64,000 nt of DNA from assembly GCF_001654845.1 (NCBI RefSeq), contig NZ_LXES01000002.1, forward strand, positions 1 through 64,000, read 5' to 3'. Position numbers and translations under genes: made by a program. The notes below the pieces were generated by a model. The model had not been told where the DNA came from. It was given only the letters and a program-made list of their open reading frames with translations, and ran no database searches. This document shows, one piece after another, positions 8,110 through 17,900 of this stretch (the stretch's first letter is position 1; each line of letters opens with the position of its first letter). This DNA comes from Enterobacter soli ATCC BAA-2102. GTDB taxonomy: Bacteria > Pseudomonadota > Gammaproteobacteria > Enterobacterales > Enterobacteriaceae.

Positions 8110-9291
8110 TTACAGCGATATTTTCAGGCGTCTTACGGCCTCTTTCAGCTGCTCATCCGTTGGCGTAACGAATGACATACGCAGCGTGGTGTGATCCGGT
8201 TCGTTGCAGTAGAAGAACTCACCCGGCACAAATACGACACCGTTGCTGAGCGTTTTTTCCAGCCAGCGGGTGGTATTGATGCCGTTATTCATCTTCGCCC
8301 ACAGGAACATACCGCCTTTTGGCTTATGGAATGACATCACATCGCCCAGCTCCGCTTCCAGCTCACTGGCGAAGGTCTGATATTTCTGGCGATAGGCTTC
8401 GCGGATCATTTTAATTTGATCCGCCAGACGGCCGGTTTTCAGATATTCATAGGTCATCAGCTGCGACAGGGTGCTGGTATGCAAATCGGTCGTCTGTTTC
8501 AGATTCACCACCGCGCGTTTCAGCCACTCCGGTACCAGCACCCAGCCCACGCGAGTTCCCGGCGCGAGGATTTTAGAGAAGGTGGAGGTATAAACCACGT
8601 TCTCTTCGTTGCCAATATCTTTGGCATGGGCAATTAGCGGGCGGAAGACTTCGTCCGTGTAATTAATTTCGCTGTACGGATCGTCTTCAATAATCACGAA
8701 ATCATAACGCAGGGATAATTCCACCAGCTGCTTACGACGGGCTTCAGACAGCGTTACGCCGCCAGGATTACCAAAGGTCGGGACAATATAAACCGCTTTG
8801 ATGGTCTTTTTAGCCACCAGCGCTTCAAGCTCATCAACAATCATGCCGTCGCCGTCGGTACCCACCGATTCAAATTGCGCCTGCGCCAGTCCAAATACCT
8901 GCAAAGCAGCCAGATACGTAGGACGTTCCACCACGACGATATCGCCTGGGTTAATTAATGCGCGGGCCAGCACATCAAGGGATTGTTGCGAACCGGACGT
9001 AATAACCACGTCATCAGCATTACAGGTAATTCCGCGGCCAATACAAATCTGTTGAATCGCCTCGCGCAGGCCCGGAACCCCCTCTGTCAGACCATACTGA
9101 AAGGCCTCACCAAAATGCTGTGATAAAACAGCATCTGCGGCAATTTTAAGGCCTTCGTGATCGAAAAGCGCCGGATTAGGAATACCACCGCCCAGCGAAA
9201 TCACTCCCGCCATTTTGCTATGTTTTAATAATTCACGGATGGCAGATGATTGCAGGCCTTGTGCACTGCTGGCGAGTTTATTAACAGACAT
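8110..9291 (-). CDS. PLP-dependent class I/II aminotransferase (2-aminoadipate/aromatic type)
   Basis: This 393-residue fold-type I aminotransferase has no N-terminal GntR domain, so it is a stand-alone enzyme. Visible motifs are GGGIPNP near the start, the FGNPGG loop, the EDDPYSEINY stretch with the PLP-contacting Asp and Tyr, TSTFSKILAPGTRVGW with the Schiff-base lysine (about residue 240), and a C-terminal RMSF with the carboxylate-binding Arg. This pattern fits the LysN/ARO8-like group that transaminates 2-aminoadipate, aromatic or branched amino acids; substrate cannot be fixed from sequence. It is monocistronic, reading toward the inverted repeat at 8.0 kb. Confidence 0.88.
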   Translation of the reverse strand: MSVNKLASSAQGLQSSAIRELLKHSKMAGVISLGGGIPNPALFDHEGLKIAADAVLSQHFGEAFQYGLTEGVPGLREAIQQICIGRGITCNADDVVITSGSQQSLDVLARALINPGDIVVVERPTYLAALQVFGLAQAQFESVGTDGDGMIVDELEALVAKKTIKAVYIVPTFGNPGGVTLSEARRKQLVELSLRYDFVIIEDDPYSEINYTDEVFRPLIAHAKDIGNEENVVYTSTFSKILAPGTRVGWVLVPEWLKRAVVNLKQTTDLHTSTLSQLMTYEYLKTGRLADQIKMIREAYRQKYQTFASELEAELGDVMSFHKPKGGMFLWAKMNNGINTTRWLEKTLSNGVVFVPGEFFYCNEPDHTTLRMSFVTPTDEQLKEAVRRLKISL

Positions 9292-9722
9292 TCTCTTGTA
9301 ACCTTATTTTTTATGATGTGCTCAATCTTAGTATCACATGCAGATTGCTTTGATAACCCTTTTCAGCGCTGGCCGCACGAATGTTCTGCCTGCAAGTGCG
9401 TCAACACCCACCACAAGTCAGAATAACCCTCTGGAGTTACAAGAATAAGCAACATTAACAACTACACACTCTCACACCACCCACAATCAGGAAATGGGTG
9501 AGGAAATAACATCATCAATCGTGGTGAGGATATATTTTCTCTCAGTGCACCAAACGCAAATATATTCCCCGATTTCACCTGACCTACCAGATTTAAGGAT
9601 ATTCAGGCTCGGAATCTTCCGAGCTTTAGGATTAATCCCTCTTTTATTACCTCGCCAATATTTAAACAATCTTACACAAATTCACATTGCATCCTTTTTT
9701 CTTACATTGCGCGGAACGTTTG
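9292..9722. other. AT-rich intergenic region upstream of the two-partner-secretion operon
   Basis: About 430 bp separate the divergent aminotransferase and secretion genes. Short frames on both strands (for example around 9487-9669) lack ribosome-binding sites and recognisable products. It must hold both promoters, but I cannot point to a specific box. Confidence 0.5.
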
Positions 9723-11402
9723 ATGATAGCCCGACAAAATATAGCGATAATAATATCCACAGCCACTGGCCTGTCTTTAATGCTCTCTGCCCATGCTGCC
9801 GAGCCGAATGATCAGTTTATTATTCAGCAGCAACGTCAGAAAGCACTTGAGCAGCAACTGACGCCGCCCGTCCCGGATGTGCGTCTTTCGGAGCCATCAT
9901 CAAGCTTTGGCAGGATTGATTTCCCCACCGAAACGCCCTGCTTCCCCATTCAGCGTGTCGCGCTGAGCGGCCAGGATGCCCTTCCCCACTGGCTACCCTT
10001 GCAGCGTATTGCCGATCAGGCTCAGGGGCGCTGTCTTGGCGGCAAAGGCATTAACCTGCTGATGAGTACGATGCAAAACCGCATTGTCGATCACGGCTGG
10101 ATCACCACCCGCGTTCTCGCGCCCTCGCAGGATTTAAAAAGCGGCACGCTGAAACTGGCGATTGTCCCGGGCTATGTCCGCCACGTGACGCTCACCAAAG
10201 AGAGCGACGATTACATCCAGCTTTACAGCGCCTTCCCGGCCCACGAGGGCAATCTGCTGGATCTGCGTGACATTGAGCAGGGGCTGGAGAATTTACAGCG
10301 CCTGCCCACCGTGGAAGCCAACATGGAGATCCTGCCCGGCGAAAAACCCGGCGAGAGCGACGTGGTGATCACCCGTAAGCAGAGCAAGATGTGGCGTCTC
10401 GGGCTGTCGCTGGACGACGCAGGAACTGAAACCACCGGGCGCTACCAGGGCGGCATCACCTTGTCCCTGGATAACCCCTTCTCCCTGAGCGACCTGCTGT
10501 ATGTCTCCGCCAGCCACGACCTTAACGACAAGAGCGGCAAGGGCAGCAAAAACTACACAGCGCACTACTCGGTACCGTTTGGCTACTGGATGCTGGGGGT
10601 TACCGGCAGTGATTACGACTATCACCAGACCATCGCCGGGCTGAACGGGGATTACCGCTACAGCGGTAAAAGCAAAAACCTCGACGTGCAACTCAGCCGC
10701 GTTCTGCATCGTAGCGGCTCGCAAAAAACCACCTTCACATACGACGTGCTGGCACGCGAGACGCGCAATTACATCGACGACACCGAAGTGGGCGTGCAGC
10801 GACGTCAGACGGCGGGCTGGCGCGTGGGGCTGGAACATCGCCACTACATCGGCCAGGCCACGCTGGACGCGGGCATCAGCTACCAGCGTGGTACGCGCTG
10901 GTTTGGTGCCCAGCCTGCCCCGGAAGAATTTACTGGCGATGCCACCGCCCTGAGCAAAATTACCCAGTTGAGCGCCCAGCTCGATCTGCCGTTTGACATC
11001 GGCTCGCAGAACTTCCGCTACAACGTGCAGTACCAGCGCCAAATCAGCAATACGCCGCTGACGCCGCAGGATCAGTTTGCCATCGGTAACCGCTGGACGG
11101 TGCGCGGCTTTGACGGGGAACGCACCCTGAATGCCAGCCACGGCTGGTACGTGCGTAACGACCTGGCCTGGAGCACGCCGCTGCCAAACCAGGAGCTTTA
11201 TCTTGGCGCGGATTACGGTGAAGTGGGCGGTTACAGCTCGGACTACCTGATTGGCAAACATCTGGCAGGCGGCGTGGTGGGGCTTCGCGGCAGCGCGTTC
11301 AACACCGGGTATGACCTGTTTGCCGGCACGCCGTTCTCGAAGCCGGATGGGTTCACCACCAGCAATCTTACCCTCGGCTTTAACCTCAACTGGAGCTGGT
11401 GA
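9723..11402 (+). CDS. Two-partner-secretion outer-membrane transporter (TpsB/CdiB/ShlB family)
   Basis: The protein has 559 residues from the ATG at 9723; a TTG at 9687 would add 12 residues in front of the signal peptide. The signal peptide ends near LSAHAA. Next come a POTRA-like region (about residues 60-215, with conserved CFPI and PGYV motifs) and a 16-strand barrel that contains VRGF (about residues 460-463), the Omp85/TpsB L6-loop signature, and ends in an aromatic residue (NLNWSW). It would export the adjacent exoprotein across the outer membrane. Its stop codon overlaps the next start (TGATG), so the operon is tightly coupled. Confidence 0.92.
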   Translation: MIARQNIAIIISTATGLSLMLSAHAAEPNDQFIIQQQRQKALEQQLTPPVPDVRLSEPSSSFGRIDFPTETPCFPIQRVALSGQDALPHWLPLQRIADQAQGRCLGGKGINLLMSTMQNRIVDHGWITTRVLAPSQDLKSGTLKLAIVPGYVRHVTLTKESDDYIQLYSAFPAHEGNLLDLRDIEQGLENLQRLPTVEANMEILPGEKPGESDVVITRKQSKMWRLGLSLDDAGTETTGRYQGGITLSLDNPFSLSDLLYVSASHDLNDKSGKGSKNYTAHYSVPFGYWMLGVTGSDYDYHQTIAGLNGDYRYSGKSKNLDVQLSRVLHRSGSQKTTFTYDVLARETRNYIDDTEVGVQRRQTAGWRVGLEHRHYIGQATLDAGISYQRGTRWFGAQPAPEEFTGDATALSKITQLSAQLDLPFDIGSQNFRYNVQYQRQISNTPLTPQDQFAIGNRWTVRGFDGERTLNASHGWYVRNDLAWSTPLPNQELYLGADYGEVGGYSSDYLIGKHLAGGVVGLRGSAFNTGYDLFAGTPFSKPDGFTTSNLTLGFNLNWSW

Positions 11403-11950
11403 TGCGCATCGGAAATCTGGATATCAAAGCCCCGCTGATCCTCGGCGGTGAAGAGAGCGAAGCGGAAGTGCTGGGTGCTACCGTCTGGCTGTGGATGCAC
11501 TCGCCCATGCACCGGGATGCGCCCCTGCACGCGCTGCCAACGCTGCTGCTGCCCATTATCAAACGCCGCCAGTACGTTCTGATCAGCGAAAACGAACGCC
11601 CGGTGTTTTTCCTGAGCTGGGCCTGGCTTAACGAAGAATCGGAAGCGCGCTACCTCACCCGCCCGTCGATTGAGATGAAAGAAGAGGACTGGGACAGCGG
11701 AGACCGGATGTGGTTTTGCGACTGGATCGCCCCGTTTGGCCACACCAGCGCCATCAAAAAACTAATCCGCGATGACATCTTCCCTGACCACTGCTGGCGC
11801 GCGCTCTATCACCGTGGTGCAGAGCGCGGCAAACGTGTCGTGATGTTCCACGGCGGACACATCAGCCGTACCACCGCACGCGAATGGCAACTGAAACACC
11901 CGCTCACCGTCAATCTGCCGGAAGCGCTGAAAGGAACGAACCATGAATAA
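11402..11950 (+). CDS. HlyC-type toxin-activating lysine acyltransferase (CdiC-like)
   Basis: The protein has 182 residues from the ATG at 11402 (a GTG at 11399 is also possible). It aligns by eye with HlyC: LWMHSPMHRD carries the catalytic His (His37, compare HlyC SPLHRNW), and RMWFCDWIAPFG carries the catalytic Asp (Asp107, compare WFIDWIAPFG). Further matches are FPDHCWRA and FHGG. HlyC enzymes move fatty acyl groups from acyl-ACP to internal lysines of exported proteins. The gene overlaps the transporter gene by one base and the exoprotein gene by eight, placing it inside a TPS operon. Class II cdiBCA loci have such a gene, so acylation of the exoprotein is the natural inference, unproven. 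Confidence 0.88.
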   Translation: MRIGNLDIKAPLILGGEESEAEVLGATVWLWMHSPMHRDAPLHALPTLLLPIIKRRQYVLISENERPVFFLSWAWLNEESEARYLTRPSIEMKEEDWDSGDRMWFCDWIAPFGHTSAIKKLIRDDIFPDHCWRALYHRGAERGKRVVMFHGGHISRTTAREWQLKHPLTVNLPEALKGTNHE

Positions 11951-14900
11951 GAACCTGTACCGGATTGTCTTTAACAAAGCGCGCGGCATGTTAATGGTCG
12001 TGGCGGATATCGCCCGCTCTGGCCGCGCCGGTTCGTCCCGCTCATCCGGCATCGGTCACACCCATAGTCGTCTTGTCGGGAAGGTGAGCGCCCTGAGCTT
12101 TAGCCTGTGGATGGCAATGGGAGCCATACACAGCGCCGAAGCGGCCATTGTCGCTAACAACGGTGCACCAAAAAACCAGCAACCAACGGTCATCAAAAGC
12201 GCCAACGGGACGCCACAGGTTAACATTCAGACCCCGTCCAAAGCCGGGGTATCACGCAACAACTACACCCAGTTCGACGTGGATAAAAACGGCGCGATCC
12301 TCAATAACTCCCACAAGAATGTGCAGACCAATCTTGGTGGCATGGTGGCGGGTAACCCCTGGCTTGCCAAAGGGGAAGCCAAAGTCATTCTGAACGAAGT
12401 GAGCTCGCGCGATCCGAGCAAACTCAACGGCATGATTGAAGTGGCCGGGAAAAAAGCGCAGGTGGTGATCGCCAACCCGGCGGGTATCACCTGTAGCGGC
12501 TGCGGTTTTATCAATGCCAACCGCGCCACGCTCACCACCGGGCAGGCGCAGATGAAAGACGGCAACCTCACCGGTTTTAACGTCGAGCGTGGTGAAGTAG
12601 TGGTGGACGGTAACGGGATGGATACCTCCGGCGCAGATTACACCGATATCATCGCCCGCTCGGTGAAGGTCAACGCCGGGCTGTGGGCGAAAGATCTGAA
12701 AATCACAACCGGGCGCAACAAGGTCGATGCCGCCCACGAGAAAATCGAAAAAGGCAGCGATGATGACGCCACGCGACCACAGCTGGCAGTGGATGTTTCC
12801 AGTCTTGGCGGCATGTACGCCGGTAAAATCCGCATGGTCGGCACCGAACGTGGCGTGGGCGTGCGCAATGCCGGTGCCATTGGCGCGCAGGCTGGCAACG
12901 TAACCCTCACCGCCGATGGCCGAATCGAAAATAGCGGAACCCTTCGCGCCAGCGACAGCGCAGCCCTGCGCACCGCTGGCGAAGTATCCAACACCGGTGT
13001 GCTGACGGCGGCAAACAACGTGCAGGTCAATGCAGCGAGCCTGACCAGCAGCAAAGAGAGCGTTCTGGCCGCCGGTGTGAACACCGACGGCAAGCTCGCG
13101 GATGCCGGGGATTTGCAGCTGACGACCAGCGGGCAGCTCAGCGCCCACGGTCAGACGCTGGCCGGGGGTAACTTCAGCGCCAGCGGACAGGGCGTGGATG
13201 TGAGCGGCAGCCAGACTCAGGGTAAACGTGTCACCCTGAACGGTGGCGCGCAGGATGTGACGACTACCAGCGCCAACGTCCGCGCCAGCGAGCTAACCGT
13301 CCGTACCGGTAAAACGCTCAATAACACCGGCGGTACGCTGAGCGCTGAGACGGTGAACGTCAGCGCTCACGATCTCGTGAACCAGAAAGGCAAGCTGCTC
13401 CAGAGCGGCAGCGGCGCGCTTGCGGTGACACTGCCGGGCAATATTGATAACCAGGAGGGGCAGATTGGCGCGGCGAATGGCGTGCAGCTCGGCGCGGGTA
13501 CGCTTAACAACACCGAAGGCCAAATCGTTGCCGTGGCGGGGAAAGCCGGGCTTGATACCGGCAGCCTGAATAACGAGCAGGGGCTGATTTCCGCGGCCGC
13601 AGGCGACGGCGAAATTCGCAGCCAGCAAAGCGTAAACAACACCAAAGGGCGTATCGAGGCGGCAAAAACTCAGCACATCAGCGCGGGCGACGTGAACAAC
13701 CAGCAAGGGGTGATTGTCGCCAGTGGCACCACCCTCGCGCTGGGCAGCGGCACGCTTGATAACCGCTCCGGCTCCCTGCTTTCTCAGGGCGCACTCAATA
13801 TTGACAGCGGCGCTATCAATAACCAGGACGGCTTCCTTGCCAGCGACGGTAATTTTGCGCTTAACAGCGGGGATGTGGATAACACCCGCGGCCAGATTGG
13901 TGCGAACCAGAACCTGAATGCCACCTTTGCCGCGCTGCACAATAGCGGCGGTGCCGTGAAATCGGCCGGCGCGATGACGCTGACTGGCGGCGAGCTTGAT
14001 AACACCGGCGGCACCACCTTCTCGGGTGCCAGCCTCGCGTTCACAGGCGATACGCTGAACAACACCAGCGGGCAACTGGCAGCAGCCGATGGCCTGTCGC
14101 TAAACGCGGCAAGCCAGTTGCTTAACTCTTCTGGCGTGCTTCAGGGCAACGGCATTAACCTGACCACTGGCGCACTCGATAACAGCGCCGGAACGCTCAA
14201 CAGCCTGGACGGGCTGAACCTCTCGGCGGGAACCCTGAACAACCAGGCGGGTACACTTGCCGCCACGGGTGCGGCCGATATCGCGGCAAACAACGTAGAT
14301 AACCGCAGCGGCGGGCGCATTATCGGCAAATCGGATGCCGCACTGCACACCGACAGCCTGCAAAATGGCGGCGGGCAGATCCAGACCGTTGGCGACCTGT
14401 TGCTCGACAGCGCCAGAGGCCTGGTCGATAACGCGTCCGGGCTTATCCGCAGTGGTAAACAGCTGACGGTCACGGCGCTTAACGTCGTCAATCAGAACAC
14501 CCAGGGCGAAAATCAGGGGCTGGAGGCGCAGAATGTTGCCCTCAAATCAGAGACGCTCGACAACCAGGGCGGCAGCATTCTGGCGAACAACGCACTGGCG
14601 ATCCGCAACAATGGCGTGCTGAACAATACCGCCGGTGTCCTGTCATCAGCAGGCACGCTTGATGCCAGCGGCAGCGGGCTGAACCTCATCAATGGCGGCG
14701 GTACGCTAAAAGCCGGTGAAAACCTGAACGTGCAGGCCGATACTCTCGATGGCAGCGGTCAGCTGTTATCGCTCGGGAATATGACCCTGAGCAGCGCAAA
14801 CGGCGTCGCCCTCAGCGGCAGCACCCTTGCCAACGGCAATCTTACCTTCACCACGCCAGGGGATATCACCAACAGCGGTAAGCTGATGGCAGGCAGCGCG

Positions 14901-17900
14901 CTGAATGTGCAAAGCGCCAATCTCACCAACGTTGCCAGCGGTGAAATTAATGCCGGAAGCACCACCCTGAATGCCTCCGGCGCGGTACTGAACTACGGCC
15001 TGATCGACGGCATTGCCACGCGTATCAACGCCGACACGCTGACCAACATCGGCACCGGGCGTCTTTATGGCGATACGGTGGGCGTCAACGCCATCACCTT
15101 CAACAACCTGGCGGAAAACGGCACGGCGGCCACGCTCGCCGGGCGCGAGCACGTGGATCTGGGCGTGCAGACCCTGAACAACAGCGGCCACGGGCTGATT
15201 TACAGTGCCGGGTCGATGCGCATTGGCGGCGCGCTGGATGAGAACGGTACGCCTGTTGGCCGCGCGGCGGCCATCAACAACCACAGCTCAACCATTGAAT
15301 CTGCTGGGGATATGGCCATTGCCGCCTCGCAGATCAACAACATCAACGATAACTTCTCAACCGAAGTGGCGCTGGTTTCACAAGAACAGCTGACCGAATA
15401 CCAGCACACCGGCTCGACCAGCCGCTGGAAAGCGGGTGATGAAGGCGTCTGGGTTGACGGGAACTCTTCCGATGGCCTGCGCAACCTCAACACCCCGGAA
15501 AAGAGCGGCCACGGTAACGATAACTTCAACCAGTACGACTACACCCGTACCGTTGAAGAGACACGCATCAAAGAGAGCGACCCGGCGAAGATCCTCGCGG
15601 GCGGCAATATGATCCTGACGGGCGACCGCCTGTTTAACGATAAGAGTCAGGTTGTCGCAGGCGGTACACTGCTGATTGACCAACTGGGCAGCGTAAAAAA
15701 CGACGATGTACCCGGCGTGCGCTATACCACCGATAACGGCAGCGTGACCCATTACTACCGTATTCGCCACAAAGGTGATGACGAACAGGGGCGCAGCAGC
15801 ACCGCGTACACTCCACCGACAGCGATCCAGAGCATTGCGCTGAAGCCAGGCCAGCTTGTGAGCAACGGCAGCGTAGAGGGCAGCAACCTCAGTATTACCC
15901 CGCTGGTGTTGCAGGGAACCAATGTGGCGATTGGTCAGGCGGCAGGCGTCAACGCCACACCTGAGCAGACCGTCTCCCCGGGCGAACCGGTGACGCCGCC
16001 TGCCGGGCAGCAGTTTGAAGTGACGCCTGCCGACGGTGCAATCCGCATAATCGGCCCGAACACCACCCTGCCGGACAACAGCCTGTTCAAGGTCAACCCA
16101 AACGCCGACGTGCCGTATCTGGTGGAAACCGATCCGCGCTTTACCAACGAGCGGCAGTGGCTTGGCAGTGACTACATGCAAAATGCCTTCACCGACGATG
16201 GCGATAACACCCTGAAACGCCTGGGTGATGGTTATTACGAGCAGCGTCTGGTGCGCGAACAGGTGATTGGTATTACCGGGCAGCGTTATCTGGATGGCTT
16301 CACCAATGACGAAGATCAGTTTAAATCGCTGATGGACAAAGGGATCACCTTTGGCAAGCAGTATTCCCTGAAGCTGGGCGTGGCGCTCACGCCGGAACAA
16401 ATGGCGCTGCTGACCGGCGATATCGTCTGGCTGGTGAATACCCGGGTCAAAATGCCGGACGGCTCCATGCAGACCGTACTGGTACCGCAGGTTTATGCCA
16501 AAGTGAAACAGGGTGACATCGACGGCTCCGGGGCGCTGATTGCCGGGAATAACGTGTCGATGAAGCTCAACGGCGACCTGTTTAACAGCGGAACCATTGC
16601 CGGACGTAAAGTGCTGCAACTGGATGCGGACAACATCACCAACCAGTCCGGCACTATTCAGGCCACAGACGTGAACCTGAACGCACGTACCGACATCAAC
16701 AACATCGGCGCGGCGATTGTGGGCGACAACAGCGTGCTGGCTAATGCCGGGCGCGATATTAACGTCACGACCACCACTACCAGCGGGCAGAGCGTTAACG
16801 GCGAAAACAGCTTTACCCGCACCACCATCGACAGCGTTTCCGGCATTTACGTGCAGGGCGACGACGGCAAGCTGGCGCTACAGTCCGGGCGCGACATTAC
16901 GCTCACCGGGGCGCAGGTGATCGCCAGCGGCGAAAACGGTAAAGCACAACTGGTGGCTGGGCGTGACCTGAACCTGAACACCGTCACCACCGCCAGCAGT
17001 GACAATCTGGTCTGGGATGCGGATAACACCCTCAAACAGAGCAGCACAGACCACAACGCCAGCACCGTGCAGGGCGTGGGCGGCGTCGCGCTGGCGGCCA
17101 ATAACGACATCAACGTGCGCGGGGCGCAAATCACCTCAGACGGCGCGCTGACCGCTGCCGCGAAGCATGACGTGAACATCGAAGGCGTGCTCAACGACAG
17201 CCAGCTTGATGAGAAACATAAAGTGGTGGGCGGTAACGGCTTCTTATCTAAAACCACCACCAAAACCCGCGACACGGTAGACCGACAAACCGTTCAGGGC
17301 AGCGAACTGAGCGCAGACTCGGTGAACATCGCTGCCGGAAACGATCTCACCGTGGCGGGCAGCAGCGTGGTCGGTTCGGGCGACGTGGCGCTGCGGGCAG
17401 GCAACGATTTAACCCTCACCAGCATGGGCGGACGCAATAACGAAACCCATCTGAAAGAGGAGAAAAAATCGGGGCTGATGTCCTCCGGCGGCATTGGCTT
17501 TACCGTGGGCTCACGTAAAGAAACCACCGACCAGGCAAGCCAGGCGCTGGCGGGACAAGGGTCGACGATCGGCAGTCTGAATGGCGATACCGTCCTGCTG
17601 GCGGGTAACAACTACCGCCAGACCGGCAGCACGGTGGCCTCACCGAACGGCAACGTGGCGATCCAGGGTAAAAACGTCACCATCGAGGCGGCGCAAAATA
17701 CCTATGCCTCACAGTACAAACGCACCGTTGAGCAGAAAGGCTTTACCCTCGCGGTGAACGTACCTGTGGTGCAGGCGCTACAGAGCGTGATTGCCTCCAC
17801 GGAGAAGGTCGGGCAAAGCAAAGACGATCGCATCAACATGATGGCCGCCGCTAACGCCGCGTGGGACAGCGCCCGCGCTGCCAACACCATGATGAATGCC

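Noticed and set aside
9494..9811. 105-codon plus-strand frame before and into the TPS transporter gene
   Set aside because: Out of frame with the transporter, overlaps its signal peptide and lacks protein character.
10293..11261. 322-codon open frame antisense to the TPS transporter gene
   Set aside because: Composition-driven shadow of a strong coding gene on the other strand; no ribosome site and no protein features.
12252..13148. 298-codon antisense frame in the exoprotein gene
   Set aside because: Shadow of repetitive GC-rich coding sequence; the sense frame is clearly the real gene.
15378..16619. 413-codon antisense frame in the exoprotein gene
   Set aside because: Same reason; long but without any recognisable motif.
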